The notes below the pieces were generated by a model. The model had not been told where the DNA came from, did not search any database, and saw nothing but the letters and a program-made list of their open reading frames with translations. Shown piece after piece: positions 1 through 8,479 of a stretch of 41,989 bases of DNA; within the stretch, counting starts at the first letter, position 1, and each line of letters starts with the position of its first letter. This DNA is from an uncultured Bacteroidota bacterium (GTDB lineage Bacteria; Bacteroidota; Bacteroidia; Chitinophagales; Chitinophagaceae): the NCBI GenBank assembly GCA_903929195.1, contig CAIYTT010000207.1, positions 1 to 41,989 of the forward strand. The letters are read 5' to 3'. A program made the position numbers and the translations under genes.

Positions 1-2
1 GT

Positions 3-446
3 TTGATTCGGATCGGTAAATTTTTTTTATTACTAGTGATTGTAAGTTGTACAAACAATAATCTAAGGTCTAAAGCAAAAATAAAGTCAGAAGAATTATT
101 AGATGCCATTGGAAATGGCAACGCAACTAATTTATTCCCGACTAAATATTTTCCACCGGACAATATAAATCCAATATTGGATTTACTAAAAAATAATTGC
201 GACTTTGCAAATCGCAAAGGTGTTTTTGTAAATGATTTTTATGTAAAAAATTTTAATGATGTGGACCAATTAACGCTTATTTATGAGTATTATTTAAAAT
301 GTAACGGCACAAGAATTTTAATAACATATCTACTTAAAGACAGTGCTGAATTATTTGCTTTCAGAGTAGAACGCTTTGACGAACCCAACCCAATGATTAT
401 AGATCAATCAAAAAGGCTTTGGAAGGGTGCTGATAAAGCAAAATAA
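3..446 (+). CDS. Small putative lipoprotein, possibly 5'-incomplete
   Basis: A 147-residue product of unknown function. The first 16 residues form a hydrophobic leader ending in IVSC, which fits a lipobox, so the mature protein is probably lipid-anchored at Cys16 and exported to the periplasm or outer membrane. The remainder is polar with no motif I recognise. The first available start is TTG at position 3, right at the window edge. The leader looks complete, but a start a few codons upstream outside the window cannot be excluded. No operon partner is visible. Confidence 0.55.
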   Translation: MIRIGKFFLLLVIVSCTNNNLRSKAKIKSEELLDAIGNGNATNLFPTKYFPPDNINPILDLLKNNCDFANRKGVFVNDFYVKNFNDVDQLTLIYEYYLKCNGTRILITYLLKDSAELFAFRVERFDEPNPMIIDQSKRLWKGADKAK

Positions 447-451
447 AAAAA

Positions 452-775
452 TCACCTCCACCTTTTCCCAACCGCCACCCCTGCAAATAAGCAAACCTGC
501 CAAGGGTAGGCGGTTTGGTCTGCCATAATAGCTAATGGTTTGTAATAGAACGAACCATTAACACCTAAAGTAACCACTTGCACAAAAGATTTTTTACCGG
601 GTATTATGGCAAGTGCCGCTTCAAAATACGCACCGGGAACATAATCAATTTCGCCCAAACTTTTTGTCCATGTTGAGGCACCAAGAATCAGATTTTGGTT
701 CAAAAATTGGTTGGAGTCGGCTTTTGTGTATTTATGTTGTTCAACATGTGCGGTTTCGGAAGTGGTAGAATAATC
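452..775 (-). pseudogene. C-terminal fragment of an outer-membrane barrel-like protein
   Basis: An open stretch without a convincing start: the leftward frame is open from a TGA at 776-778 to the stop at 452, and the only early start is a TTG at 703. The translation has alternating hydrophobic/aromatic segments (VPGAYFEAALAII, VVTLGVNGSFYYKPL, QVCLFAGVAVGKRW) typical of the last strands of a Bacteroidota outer-membrane beta-barrel. There is no signal peptide and too few strands for a barrel. I read it as the 3' remnant of a truncated gene; the family assignment is tentative. Confidence 0.45.
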
Positions 776-932
776 TCAGTTCTTCCACTTCCTATGAGTA
801 GAAATCTCTCATTGCAAAACTTTTTAGTTTCACAATATTACGAAATATTTTGGTGTACTTTATTTAATCGGATTTACTTAATACCAAATTTAACGACTTT
901 CTAAACATGCAACATAAGTGGTACAATTTATT

Positions 933-1268
933 TTAATTGCTCTTATCATTAGCATATTCTCCAAAAAAAACATAAACGCCATATTTATCCTTTCTATATA
1001 CTCTATAAATATTGCTGCCGGCAGGCTTAGATATCGAATCTCCAATTAATATTTTGTTGCCCCACGGATGAAGCAAATCTACATGATTGTCGTCAGAAAA
1101 AAAATATTCTCTCGAATTTACCAGCCAATCATTTGTTTTTATTACTACAGAATTTATCTTTGTTTGATAGAAATGCTTTCTATAAATTATTCCTGTAGTG
1201 GTATATACAATAAAGCCCAATAACAGAATTGAGGGAATTATTATGTTCATTATCTTTCTTAAATCCAT
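933..1268 (-). CDS. Membrane-anchored hypothetical protein
   Basis: A 111-residue protein of unknown function. Residues about 7-28 (IMNIIIPSILLLGFIVYTTT) form one transmembrane segment or uncleaved signal anchor, followed by a roughly 80-residue polar domain rich in Tyr, Asn and Lys that would face the periplasm. No known motif is visible. It stands alone, divergent from the lolE-like gene. Confidence 0.5.
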   Translation of the reverse strand: MDLRKIMNIIIPSILLLGFIVYTTTGIIYRKHFYQTKINSVVIKTNDWLVNSREYFFSDDNHVDLLHPWGNKILIGDSISKPAGSNIYRVYRKDKYGVYVFFGEYANDKSN

Positions 1269-1315
1269 GTATTTTCTTATTTTTACTATTTTGCGATAAA
1301 TGGAGCATCACCGTC

Positions 1316-1345
1316 CTTCCGGATTTTCCGCAGGGAATCCGGAAG
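1316..1345. repeat. Short inverted repeat (hairpin)
   Basis: CTTCCGGATT (1316-1325) and AATCCGGAAG (1336-1345) are perfect 10-bp arms around a 10-nt loop. It lies between the divergent hypothetical gene and the lolE-like gene. It is not followed by a tight T run on either strand, so it is more like a small dispersed palindromic repeat than a terminator. Confidence 0.6.
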
Positions 1346-1472
1346 AACAAGGTATAAAATTTATTTTGCTTTTCTTTTTACTCAATCCTTGTTTTAGGTA
1401 CTTCAATAGTGTTTTTGTTTTTATAAATTGTGAAATAATAATAAAAATTGTAAGATTTAAGTTTTTACTTTT

Positions 1473-1480
1473 TACTTTTG
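1473..1480 (+). promoter_or_regulatory. -7 box (TACTTTTG) of the lolE-like gene
   Basis: TACTTTTG matches the Bacteroidota sigma-A -7 consensus TAnnTTTG. It lies 8 nt before the GTG at 1489, so transcription should begin only a few nt before, or at, the start codon. This supports 1489 as the start. No clear -33 TTG is seen. Confidence 0.55.
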
Positions 1481-1488
1481 GCATAATT

Positions 1489-2718
1489 GTGAATTTACCA
1501 TTTTTTATAGCCAGGCGATACCTTGTAAAACAGAAAGGTACTTTTTCGTCTTTTATTATTAAACTTGCTATTGTGGCTACAGCCCTTAGTGTAGCTGTAA
1601 TGATTGTTGCCTTAGCGGTAGTAACCGGTTTTAAATATATTATTAGAGAAAAACTGTTTAGTTTCATGGGGCATGTGCAAGTGCAGCTATTTGATGCCTC
1701 TACTGCAAATGCCCGTAGCGAACCCATTTACAATAACCCGGCTGTTTTTAAACGATTAAGTGAATTAGAGCATGTAAAATCGGTTTATCCTTATGCCGAA
1801 CGGTCTGTAATAGTACAAGCTAAGGGACAAATGGAGGGTTTATTGATTCGTGGTATAAACAAAGACTATCATTTTGCTGAGGGCATTACCTTAAACGGCA
1901 ACCCAATAGATTTTACCGATTCTTTGTATGCAAAACAGATGATATTGTCTGCAACCACAGCCAATAAATTAAATGTAACCGTTGGCGATACGGTGCAAAT
2001 AAATTTTCTGGAACCCGGCAGCGGCAGTATGCCCAGAATACGCAAAACACGAATATGCGGTATTTATCACAGTGGTTTAGAAGAGGTGGATAAGTACTTC
2101 GGGCTTTGCGACTTACGACTGATACAACGAATAAATAACTGGACCAAAGACAGTATTAATGCTTACCAGATAAACTTAGACGATGAACATTTTGCAGTAC
2201 AAACAGCACTGAAAATAAGAGAAGATATTGTTGCAGCACCTTTGGAAGCCTATACCACATCAGAGAATTATTCTTTTCTGTTCGATTGGCTGGATATGCA
2301 AGAGGTGAGCAGTGGTATTTTACTTGCTATTATGGCTATTGTAGCTATTATAAACATGGGTTCTATATTAGTAATATTAATGGTGGACAGGGCAACAATG
2401 ATAGGTTTGTTTAAAGCTTTGGGTATGACATTTGAAACCACTCGTACTATATTTTTGAGTATCGCAGGCTTAATTGCATTTATCGGGGTATTATTGGGTA
2501 ATTTATTGGGAATTGGAATGTGTTGGTTGCAACTGCATTTCGGCTTTATAAAACTTAAAGAAGATGTCTATTATATGCCTACTGCACCTATAAAGATTGT
2601 TTGGTGGCATATAGGTATATTAGATATTGTTACATTATTATTATGTATAATTTGCATGTGGTTACCAACTTTATATATAAGAAGGGTGCAGCCTGCAAAA
2701 GTTTTACAATTTAAATAA
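1489..2718 (+). CDS. LolC/LolE-like (MacB/FtsX superfamily) ABC transporter permease
   Basis: Inner-membrane permease of the type that, with a LolD-like ATPase, extracts lipoproteins from the inner membrane for transfer to the outer membrane. From the GTG at 1489 it is 409 residues, the usual length. It begins MNLPFFIARRYLVKQKGTFS, typical for Bacteroidota members. One N-terminal membrane segment (about residues 20-45) is followed by a MacB-type periplasmic domain and the FtsX domain with three C-terminal membrane segments. The frame is open upstream to 1300, but that extension is non-conserved low-complexity sequence covering the promoter, so GTG 1489 is preferred. No ATPase partner is adjacent. 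A FemAB/GNAT-like gene and dusB follow in the same direction. Confidence 0.85.
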   Translation: MNLPFFIARRYLVKQKGTFSSFIIKLAIVATALSVAVMIVALAVVTGFKYIIREKLFSFMGHVQVQLFDASTANARSEPIYNNPAVFKRLSELEHVKSVYPYAERSVIVQAKGQMEGLLIRGINKDYHFAEGITLNGNPIDFTDSLYAKQMILSATTANKLNVTVGDTVQINFLEPGSGSMPRIRKTRICGIYHSGLEEVDKYFGLCDLRLIQRINNWTKDSINAYQINLDDEHFAVQTALKIREDIVAAPLEAYTTSENYSFLFDWLDMQEVSSGILLAIMAIVAIINMGSILVILMVDRATMIGLFKALGMTFETTRTIFLSIAGLIAFIGVLLGNLLGIGMCWLQLHFGFIKLKEDVYYMPTAPIKIVWWHIGILDIVTLLLCIICMWLPTLYIRRVQPAKVLQFK

Positions 2719-2737
2719 AAATAGTTGTTTCTACTAT

Positions 2738-3680
2738 ATGAGCAATAAAGATATTTACAAACAATTATGCGAAACAAGCACGGAAATTCCTTTGTTTGAG
2801 CAGCCATGGTGGCTGGATGTTGTGTGCAAACAATGGGATGTAGCAATAGCTCGTAAAGGAGACCGAATTACCGGTACATGGCCCTATCCGATAGAAAAAA
2901 AAAATAGGACTTACACTTATTCGTACTCCTAAACTAACGCCCTATATGGGCCCGAAGGTATTTTTTCCTAAAGACTTAAAAGAAAGTAATATTGATAATT
3001 TTGAACATGAAACCGTTCTTGATTTAATAAAACAGCTACCCAAATCTAAAGTATGGCATTTGGCTTTGCAACCGGGTATGAGACAGGTAGGCATTTTTAA
3101 AAATCATAAACTAGCACCACAGGTACAGCAAACATTTTTAGTAGAGCTAAATGAAAGTGAAGACACCCTGTTGGCTAATATGAAGGATACCACACGCCGG
3201 AATATAAGAATAGCTGAAGGTGAGGTTATTGTAAGTAATTCGCCGGAACATCTTAAACAATTGTATCAATTTCAGAAAGAGACTTTATCAAAAAAAGGGT
3301 TAACACCTGCCTATTCTTTTAGGGAAATGGAGCAGATTATGAATGCCTGTATTGCACATGATGCATGCCGTTTGTGGGTAGCCAAAGAAGGTAAAAAAAT
3401 TGTGGCTATCGTGTGGCAAGTATGGGATACTAAATGTAGTTATTACTTTATGGGTGGACAAAATCCGGAATCAAATAACTATCGTGCCATGTCTTTACTG
3501 CTGTGGCACACAATTAAAGAAGCAAAAAAACAAGGCAATATCCTGTTCGACCTTGAGGGAAGTATGGATGAAGGTGTAGAACGGTTTTTTCGCAATTTTG
3601 GTGGCGAAAGGGCTATGTATATGGTATTACAGAAAAATAAGTCTTTTAGGTGGTGGGTTAAGAAAATGATATTTAAATAG
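2738..3680 (+). pseudogene. FemAB/GNAT-like acyltransferase gene split by a frameshift in an A10 tract
   Basis: The gene begins at ATG 2738, 19 nt after the lolE-like stop, and its first frame ends at 2932. The second frame, to TAG 3680, continues the same protein. The switch point is a run of ten A at 2895-2904. Read as nine A the frame continues through IEKKIGLTLIRTPKLTPYMG into the downstream part, giving one protein of about 313 residues. The C-terminal part looks like a GNAT/FemAB-type acyltransferase (TRRNIRIAEG, LLLWHTIKEAKKQG, FDLEGSMDEGVERFFRNFGG), a fold used for aminoacyl or acyl transfer. The dusB GTG overlaps the stop. The break could be a true mutation, transcriptional slippage on A10, or a base-calling error. 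Confidence 0.75.
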
Positions 3681-4678
3681 TGGTAAAAATAGAAAATATA
3701 GAATTAGGCGAATTTCCACTCTTACTTGCACCAATGGAAGACGTAAGCGACCCTCCGTTTCGGGCGGTTTGCAAGCAGAACGGTGCAGATTTAATGTACA
3801 CAGAATTTATATCGTCTGAGGGATTGATAAGAGATGCAATAAAAAGTAGAAAAAAATTAGATATTTTTGATTATGAAAGGCCTATAGGCATACAAATTTT
3901 TGGTGGCGATGAGGACTCATTAGCAAAAGCTGCTGAAATTGTAGATGCTACCAATCCGGATATTTTAGATATAAATTTTGGCTGTCCGGTAAAAAAAGTA
4001 GTGTGTAAAGGTGCAGGTGCAGGTGTGCTTAAAGATATAGATTTAATGGTAAGGCTTACAGCAGCAGTTGTGAGGTCTACAAAATTACCTGTTACTGTAA
4101 AAACAAGATTAGGCTGGGACGATAAAACAAAAAATATTGAAGAAGTAGCCGAACGATTGCAAGATGTAGGTATTAAAGCATTAGCCATACATGGCAGAAC
4201 AAGAAGCCAGTTGTATAAAGGCGAAGCCGACTGGACCTTAATAGCAAAAGTAAAGCAAAACCCCAGAATACATATACCCATTTTTGGCAATGGCGATATT
4301 GACAGCCCACAAAAAGCTTTGGAATATAAAAACAGATATGGGGTAGATGGTATAATGATAGGTAGAGCTGCAATTGGCTATCCATGGATATTTAGAGAAA
4401 TAAAACATTATTTTGCCACAGGCGAATTATTAGCACCACCAACTATTACCGAGAGACTACATGCCATAAGAATGCATTTGTATAGTGCTATAAAATGGAA
4501 AGATGAAAAAATAGGTATTTTAGAAATGCGTTGCCACTATGCAAGTTATTTAAAAGGCTTATCGCATGTAAAGGAATTTAGAAATAGGTTAGTAAATACG
4601 GAAAGTATTGCAGAGTTAGAACAGATTTTTGAGGATATAGAGCGATATTATGGCTTTATGATAGTAGAGAACAAATAA
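3680..4678 (+). CDS. dusB: tRNA-dihydrouridine synthase (DusB type)
   Basis: FMN-dependent enzyme that reduces uridine to dihydrouridine in the tRNA D-loop using NAD(P)H. The 332-residue length fits DusB. Visible signatures are the N-terminal flavin motif LAPMEDVSDPPFRAVC, the active-site region DINFGCPVKKV with its Cys, TVKTRLGW, AIHGRTRSQLYKGEADW and the phosphate-binding GNGDIDS/GIMIGRAAIGYPW. The GTG start at 3680 overlaps the TAG of the preceding gene by one base, so it is probably translationally coupled. A strong hairpin covers its stop codon. Confidence 0.93.
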   Translation: MVKIENIELGEFPLLLAPMEDVSDPPFRAVCKQNGADLMYTEFISSEGLIRDAIKSRKKLDIFDYERPIGIQIFGGDEDSLAKAAEIVDATNPDILDINFGCPVKKVVCKGAGAGVLKDIDLMVRLTAAVVRSTKLPVTVKTRLGWDDKTKNIEEVAERLQDVGIKALAIHGRTRSQLYKGEADWTLIAKVKQNPRIHIPIFGNGDIDSPQKALEYKNRYGVDGIMIGRAAIGYPWIFREIKHYFATGELLAPPTITERLHAIRMHLYSAIKWKDEKIGILEMRCHYASYLKGLSHVKEFRNRLVNTESIAELEQIFEDIERYYGFMIVENK

Positions 4679-4709
4679 TATGTACCCTATTATTTGTTCT
4701 CTATTATCA
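4660..4709. terminator. Bidirectional terminator between dusB and lon
   Basis: A 22-bp stem with one G.T pair: 4659-4680 pairs with 4688-4709 around a 7-nt loop. It covers the last codons of dusB and lies just downstream of the convergent lon stop. The stem is AT-rich and symmetric, so it could terminate transcription from both sides. Confidence 0.75.
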
Positions 4710-4721
4710 ATGTAAAATCTA

Positions 4722-7142
4722 CTATTTTGATAAAGCTATTTCTAAAACTTTACTCACCTCTGTTACATAATGAAATGTAAGCCCGGTAATGTATTCTTTA
4801 TTAATTTCTTCTACATCTTTCTCATTTTGCTTGCACATAATAATCTCTTTAATACCGGCACGCTTTGCAGCCAATATTTTTTCTTTTATGCCCCCTACCG
4901 GCAATACCTGTCCTCTTAAAGTTATTTCGCCTGTCATTGCAAAATAGGGTTTTACTTTTCTGCCTGTAAAAGCCGAAGCCAGCGAAGTAAGCATTGTAAT
5001 ACCTGCACTCGGGCCGTCTTTTGGTACTGCACCTTCGGGTACATGCACATGGAGGTTCGTTTCTTCAAATCGTTCTATTGCTATATCATATTCGGTAGCA
5101 TGGGCTCTTAAATAAGATAATGCCGTTGAAATACTTTCTTTCATTACATTGCCTAAATTGCCTGTAAGCGTAAGTGTACCTTTACCTTTAGATAAGGATG
5201 TTTCAACAAAAAGAATATCTCCCCCTGCTTGTGTCCAAGCTAAGCCTACTACGACACCCGGTATATGTGTTTTAGTGTATATATCGTTAGAGAAACGAGG
5301 TTTACCCAAAACTTCTTCTATTTGGGTAAGTGTAACTTTAGGGTTTACTTCTTCGCCCAAAGCTATTTTTTTAGCAACATTCCGCATTACAGAAGCAATC
5401 ATACGGTCTAATTCTCTTACTCCGCTTTCGCGTGTATATTCTTGTATTATTTTTACAATTACTTTATCTGCAAAACGCAATGGAATCTTTTTCATTCCAT
5501 GCATTTCTTTTTGTTTGGCTATTAAATGCCTTTTGGCTATTTCTGTTTTTTCTTCGGTTGAGTAACCTGATAGCTGTATTATTTCCAAACGGTCTCGCAA
5601 TGCAGGTTGTATATCGCTTAGGCTATTAGCTGTAGCAATAAAAAACACCTTAGATAAGTCGAACTCCAGTTCCAGATAATTGTCGTAGAATGTATTATTT
5701 TGTTCAGGGTCTAAAATCTCTAATAGTGCAGAGCTGGGGTCGCCACGAAAGTCTTTTCCTATTTTGTCTATTTCGTCTAAAATAAAAACAGGATTTGAAG
5801 ATTTTATTTTTCTTAAAGACTGTATTATCCTACCCGGCATGGCACCGATATAGGTTTTACGATGCCCTCTTAATTCACTTTCATCGTGTAAGCCACCCAA
5901 ACTTAATCTTACATACTTACGATTGATAGCATTTGCTATGCTTTTGCCTAAAGAAGTTTTCCCAATACCGGGCGGACCTACAAAACATAGTATCGGTGAT
6001 TTCATATCGCCTTTTAGCTTTATAACTGCTAAATATTCAATGATGCGGTCTTTAATTTTTTCCATTCCGTAATGGTCATCGTCCAGAACTTTTTGAGCAT
6101 TTTTAAGGTCATAATTATCATTTGTATATTCACCCCAAGGCAGGTCTAATACCAAATCGAGGTGATTATAAATAATAGAATAATCAGGAGTGCTTGGGTG
6201 CATCCGCTCTAATTTTTCTATATTTTTTTTAAATAAATCTTTTGCAGCATCGGTCCATTTCATTTCCTCAGCCCGTTTTTGCAAGTCTTTTATTTCTCTA
6301 TCATTCGAATCTCCGCCAAGTTCTTCTTTAATAGATTTAAGTTGTTGTTGCAAAAAATATTCTCGCTGCTGCTTGTCTATATCGGTACGTGTTTTATTAC
6401 TTATTTCATTTTTAAGTTGCACCAATTGCAACTCCGATTGTAATAATTGTAATAATTTTTCGGCACGATTATATATATTATTTTCTTCGAGCAATGCTTG
6501 TTTATCTGCTAATTTAGATGACAGATTGGAAGCTACGAAATGCATTAAAAAAGATTGCTGCTCTATATTGCGTAATATTATACTTGCCTCATTCGGAATA
6601 TTGGGCGACTGAATTGTAATTTTTTCGGAGTAGTCTTTTATATTAGATATTAATGCATCGAACGATTCGTCTTTTTGGGGATAAATATCTTCGAGATAGC
6701 TTATTTTAGCAGTATAAAAAGGGTCGGTTTGTGTAAATTCATCAATTTGAAAACGCATACGGCCCATTATGAAAATGGTAATATTACCGTCAGGCATTTT
6801 TATTTGTTTAACAATTTTAGCTAAAGTACCTATTTTATAAATATCGTCCGGATTGGGGTCTTCGTTATTACTGTCTTTTTGAGCTACTACACCTAACCAT
6901 TTAGAATTTTTTTGAGCATCGGCAATTGCTTTAACTGATTTGTCGCGGGCTACTGTAATTGGTAAAACAACATTTGGGAATAATACGGTATTACGTAAAG
7001 CTATAATAGGTAATTCAGTTGGTAATGAACTACGTTCTTGTTCATCCATTTCGTCTTCGCCTAATGGTACAATAGGCATAAATTCCATTTCTTGCTCACT
7101 TTGGTTTAGAAACATTTCTATCATTGATTTATTTTCGGACAT
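4722..7142 (-). CDS. lon: ATP-dependent Lon protease
   Basis: Cytoplasmic AAA+ Ser/Lys protease that degrades misfolded and regulatory proteins. From ATG 7142 it is 806 residues, a normal Lon length. Order of parts: N-terminal substrate domain ([19 protein letters not shown]), coiled region, Walker [10 protein letters not shown] near residues 389-397, Walker [12 protein letters not shown] near 452, and the C-terminal protease domain with catalytic Ser near 712 in KDGPSAG and Lys near 753 in GGIKEK. The frame is open upstream to 7208, but that extension covers a promoter box, so 7142 is chosen; later in-frame ATGs at 7124 and 7115 remain possible. It is convergent with dusB. All catalytic residues are present. 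Confidence 0.95.
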   Translation of the reverse strand: MSENKSMIEMFLNQSEQEMEFMPIVPLGEDEMDEQERSSLPTELPIIALRNTVLFPNVVLPITVARDKSVKAIADAQKNSKWLGVVAQKDSNNEDPNPDDIYKIGTLAKIVKQIKMPDGNITIFIMGRMRFQIDEFTQTDPFYTAKISYLEDIYPQKDESFDALISNIKDYSEKITIQSPNIPNEASIILRNIEQQSFLMHFVASNLSSKLADKQALLEENNIYNRAEKLLQLLQSELQLVQLKNEISNKTRTDIDKQQREYFLQQQLKSIKEELGGDSNDREIKDLQKRAEEMKWTDAAKDLFKKNIEKLERMHPSTPDYSIIYNHLDLVLDLPWGEYTNDNYDLKNAQKVLDDDHYGMEKIKDRIIEYLAVIKLKGDMKSPILCFVGPPGIGKTSLGKSIANAINRKYVRLSLGGLHDESELRGHRKTYIGAMPGRIIQSLRKIKSSNPVFILDEIDKIGKDFRGDPSSALLEILDPEQNNTFYDNYLELEFDLSKVFFIATANSLSDIQPALRDRLEIIQLSGYSTEEKTEIAKRHLIAKQKEMHGMKKIPLRFADKVIVKIIQEYTRESGVRELDRMIASVMRNVAKKIALGEEVNPKVTLTQIEEVLGKPRFSNDIYTKTHIPGVVVGLAWTQAGGDILFVETSLSKGKGTLTLTGNLGNVMKESISTALSYLRAHATEYDIAIERFEETNLHVHVPEGAVPKDGPSAGITMLTSLASAFTGRKVKPYFAMTGEITLRGQVLPVGGIKEKILAAKRAGIKEIIMCKQNEKDVEEINKEYITGLTFHYVTEVSKVLEIALSK

Positions 7143-7147
7143 TCTGA

Positions 7148-7155
7148 CAAAGTTA
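7148..7155 (-). promoter_or_regulatory. -7 box (TAACTTTG) of lon
   Basis: Matches TAnnTTTG on the minus strand and lies 5 nt before the lon ATG at 7142, predicting a leaderless transcript or one starting at a slightly later ATG. No clear -33 element is visible. Confidence 0.55.
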
Positions 7156-7330
7156 TCTACAATTTTGCAAAATATTGCAGCAATGATACCTAACAATATT
7201 AGTGCCAAATAAAAAAGTCTGTAATTTTAACATGCCAAAATTAATTTTTAATGAAAATTTTGCAGCCCAATCTATCATTTTTATTAAAGTACTATTCCTA
7301 CATTATTCTTTATAAATTAGATTCTGTGTT

Positions 7331-7987
7331 TTATTCTTGCCATAAGAATGGAAATAATAATATGCCTAACGCTATTACTAATAAATCAATTAAGATAAGA
7401 ACCAAAGCAAGGCTCCACCAACCTGTAACATAAACAGGCCCCAAAGAGCTAACTGCTAATTTGCTTAATATCATTAATACAGGCGTTACCAACGGGAAAC
7501 CGAGAATAGCCATTAGTGCTGAATTTTGATTGGCACGGGCTGCTATAGCACTTAAAAAAGTAAAAACTGCCGCTAAACTAATACTGCCCGTTAAGGTAAT
7601 AAGTATAAATACAATAGATTGATACACCGGCCAGCCTAACATTACAGAAAAAAGCAATAGACTTAATAAGCTCATCATACACATAAGTACTGTACTGTAT
7701 ATTATTTTTGCAATTAAAAATATTACCGGATTTACAAGCGTATAATAGTATCTAAATCTATTGGCATGTTCTTGCAAAAAGCTTTTAGCTACAGAGTTTA
7801 CGGCAGTAAATAATTGTGTAATCCAAAACAGAGCATTCCATACCTTTGCCTCCGGTTGGCCGCTCATCATATATACAACAAATACGGTAGAGCCTACATA
7901 CAATAGCACACCAAATAAAGTATGTTTTTGCCTCCATTCCATTAAGAGGTCTTTTTTTATTAAGGAAAATAGTGGCGAATGAGGCAT
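7331..7987 (-). CDS. ccmB: Heme exporter protein CcmB-like ABC permease
   Basis: Inner-membrane subunit of the cytochrome c maturation (Ccm) system. From ATG 7987 it is 218 residues, the family length. Six hydrophobic segments are visible, beginning after the polar LIKKDLLMEWRQKHTLFG, a typical CcmB start. The frame is open upstream through the tRNA region, but those codons come from tRNA-Leu and tRNA-Gly and are not coding. No ccmA or ccmC lies next to it; lon follows 188 nt downstream in the same direction. A promoter box 7 nt before the ATG is back-to-back with the tRNA promoter. Confidence 0.85.
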   Translation of the reverse strand: MPHSPLFSLIKKDLLMEWRQKHTLFGVLLYVGSTVFVVYMMSGQPEAKVWNALFWITQLFTAVNSVAKSFLQEHANRFRYYYTLVNPVIFLIAKIIYSTVLMCMMSLLSLLLFSVMLGWPVYQSIVFILITLTGSISLAAVFTFLSAIAARANQNSALMAILGFPLVTPVLMILSKLAVSSLGPVYVTGWWSLALVLILIDLLVIALGILLFPFLWQE

Positions 7988-7994
7988 GATGAAA

Positions 7995-8002
7995 CAAAGA
8001 TA
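7995..8002 (-). promoter_or_regulatory. -7 box (TATCTTTG) of ccmB
   Basis: Perfect TAnnTTTG on the minus strand, 7 nt before the ccmB ATG. A TTTG at 8026-8029, 23 nt upstream, may serve as the -33 element. The 5' leader would be only a few nt. Confidence 0.6.
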
Positions 8003-8032
8003 GTATTTTAGAAAAAAATATTCCGCAAAAAG

Positions 8033-8063
8033 TTTGTGTTGTGTAAAAATGCTATTATCTTTG
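8033..8063 (+). promoter_or_regulatory. tRNA promoter (TTTG-N19-TATCTTTG)
   Basis: A TTTG at 8033-8036 and a -7 box TATCTTTG at 8056-8063 are separated by 19 nt, the best full match to the Bacteroidota promoter in the window. It lies 25 nt before tRNA-Gly and is divergent from the ccmB promoter. Confidence 0.7.
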
Positions 8064-8088
8064 CACTCCCAAAAGTTCTTTAAACAAT

Positions 8089-8161
<73 letters not shown>

Positions 8162-8168
8162 CAAAAGA

Positions 8169-8198
8169 TTCCAAGCCTTTTGGTTTGGAATTTTTTTT
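8169..8198 (+). terminator. Intrinsic terminator after tRNA-Gly
   Basis: TTCCAAGCC (8169-8177) pairs with GGTTTGGAA (8182-8190), one G.T, with a 4-nt loop, followed directly by eight T (8191-8198). This is a classical rho-independent terminator between the two tRNAs, so tRNA-Leu may be read by partial readthrough or its own promoter. Confidence 0.85.
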
Positions 8199-8237
8199 GA
8201 GCAATAAGAGTACCTAAACACACTCTTAGTCTGCAAT

Positions 8238-8323
8238 GCCCTGGTGGCGGAATTGGTAGACGCGCAGGACTTAAAATCCTGTTTGCAGTAATGCGAGTAC
8301 GGGTTCAATTCCCGTCTGGGGCA
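8238..8323 (+). tRNA. tRNA-Leu (anticodon UAA)
   Basis: 86 nt with the long variable arm typical of leucine tRNAs. Acceptor GCCCTGG pairs with CTGGGGC (two G.U), anticodon stem CAGGA/TCCTG around CTTAAAA gives UAA, T-arm ACGGGTTCAATTCCCGT, discriminator A. CCA is not encoded. Confidence 0.96.
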
Positions 8324-8330
8324 CGCTTAT

Positions 8331-8379
8331 AAGAGCGAAAGAAACAAAGCTAATTGCTTGTAACTTTCGCTCTTTTTTA
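8331..8379 (+). terminator. Intrinsic terminator after tRNA-Leu
   Basis: AAGAGCGAAAG (8331-8341) and CTTTCGCTCTT (8364-8374) form a perfect 11-bp stem with a 22-nt loop, followed by a T-rich tail. It ends the tRNA transcription unit. Confidence 0.8.
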
Positions 8380-8479
8380 TTTAAATTTTTCAGTATCCTG
8401 ATTGCTCGATTTCCTTGATTAACAACTTTTGTGTAGCATGACGGTATCTATTGAAAAATATGCAAATCAATAGTTCAGA

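Noticed and set aside
695-904. Rightward open frame of 69 codons with a hydrophobic beginning
   Set aside because: It overlaps the barrel fragment, has no promoter box and no residue pattern of a real protein; the rest of 704-932 shows nothing.
1300-1488. N-terminal extension of the lolE-like gene
   Set aside because: It runs through an inverted repeat and the -7 box; the family begins at MNLPFFIARRYL, which matches the GTG at 1489.
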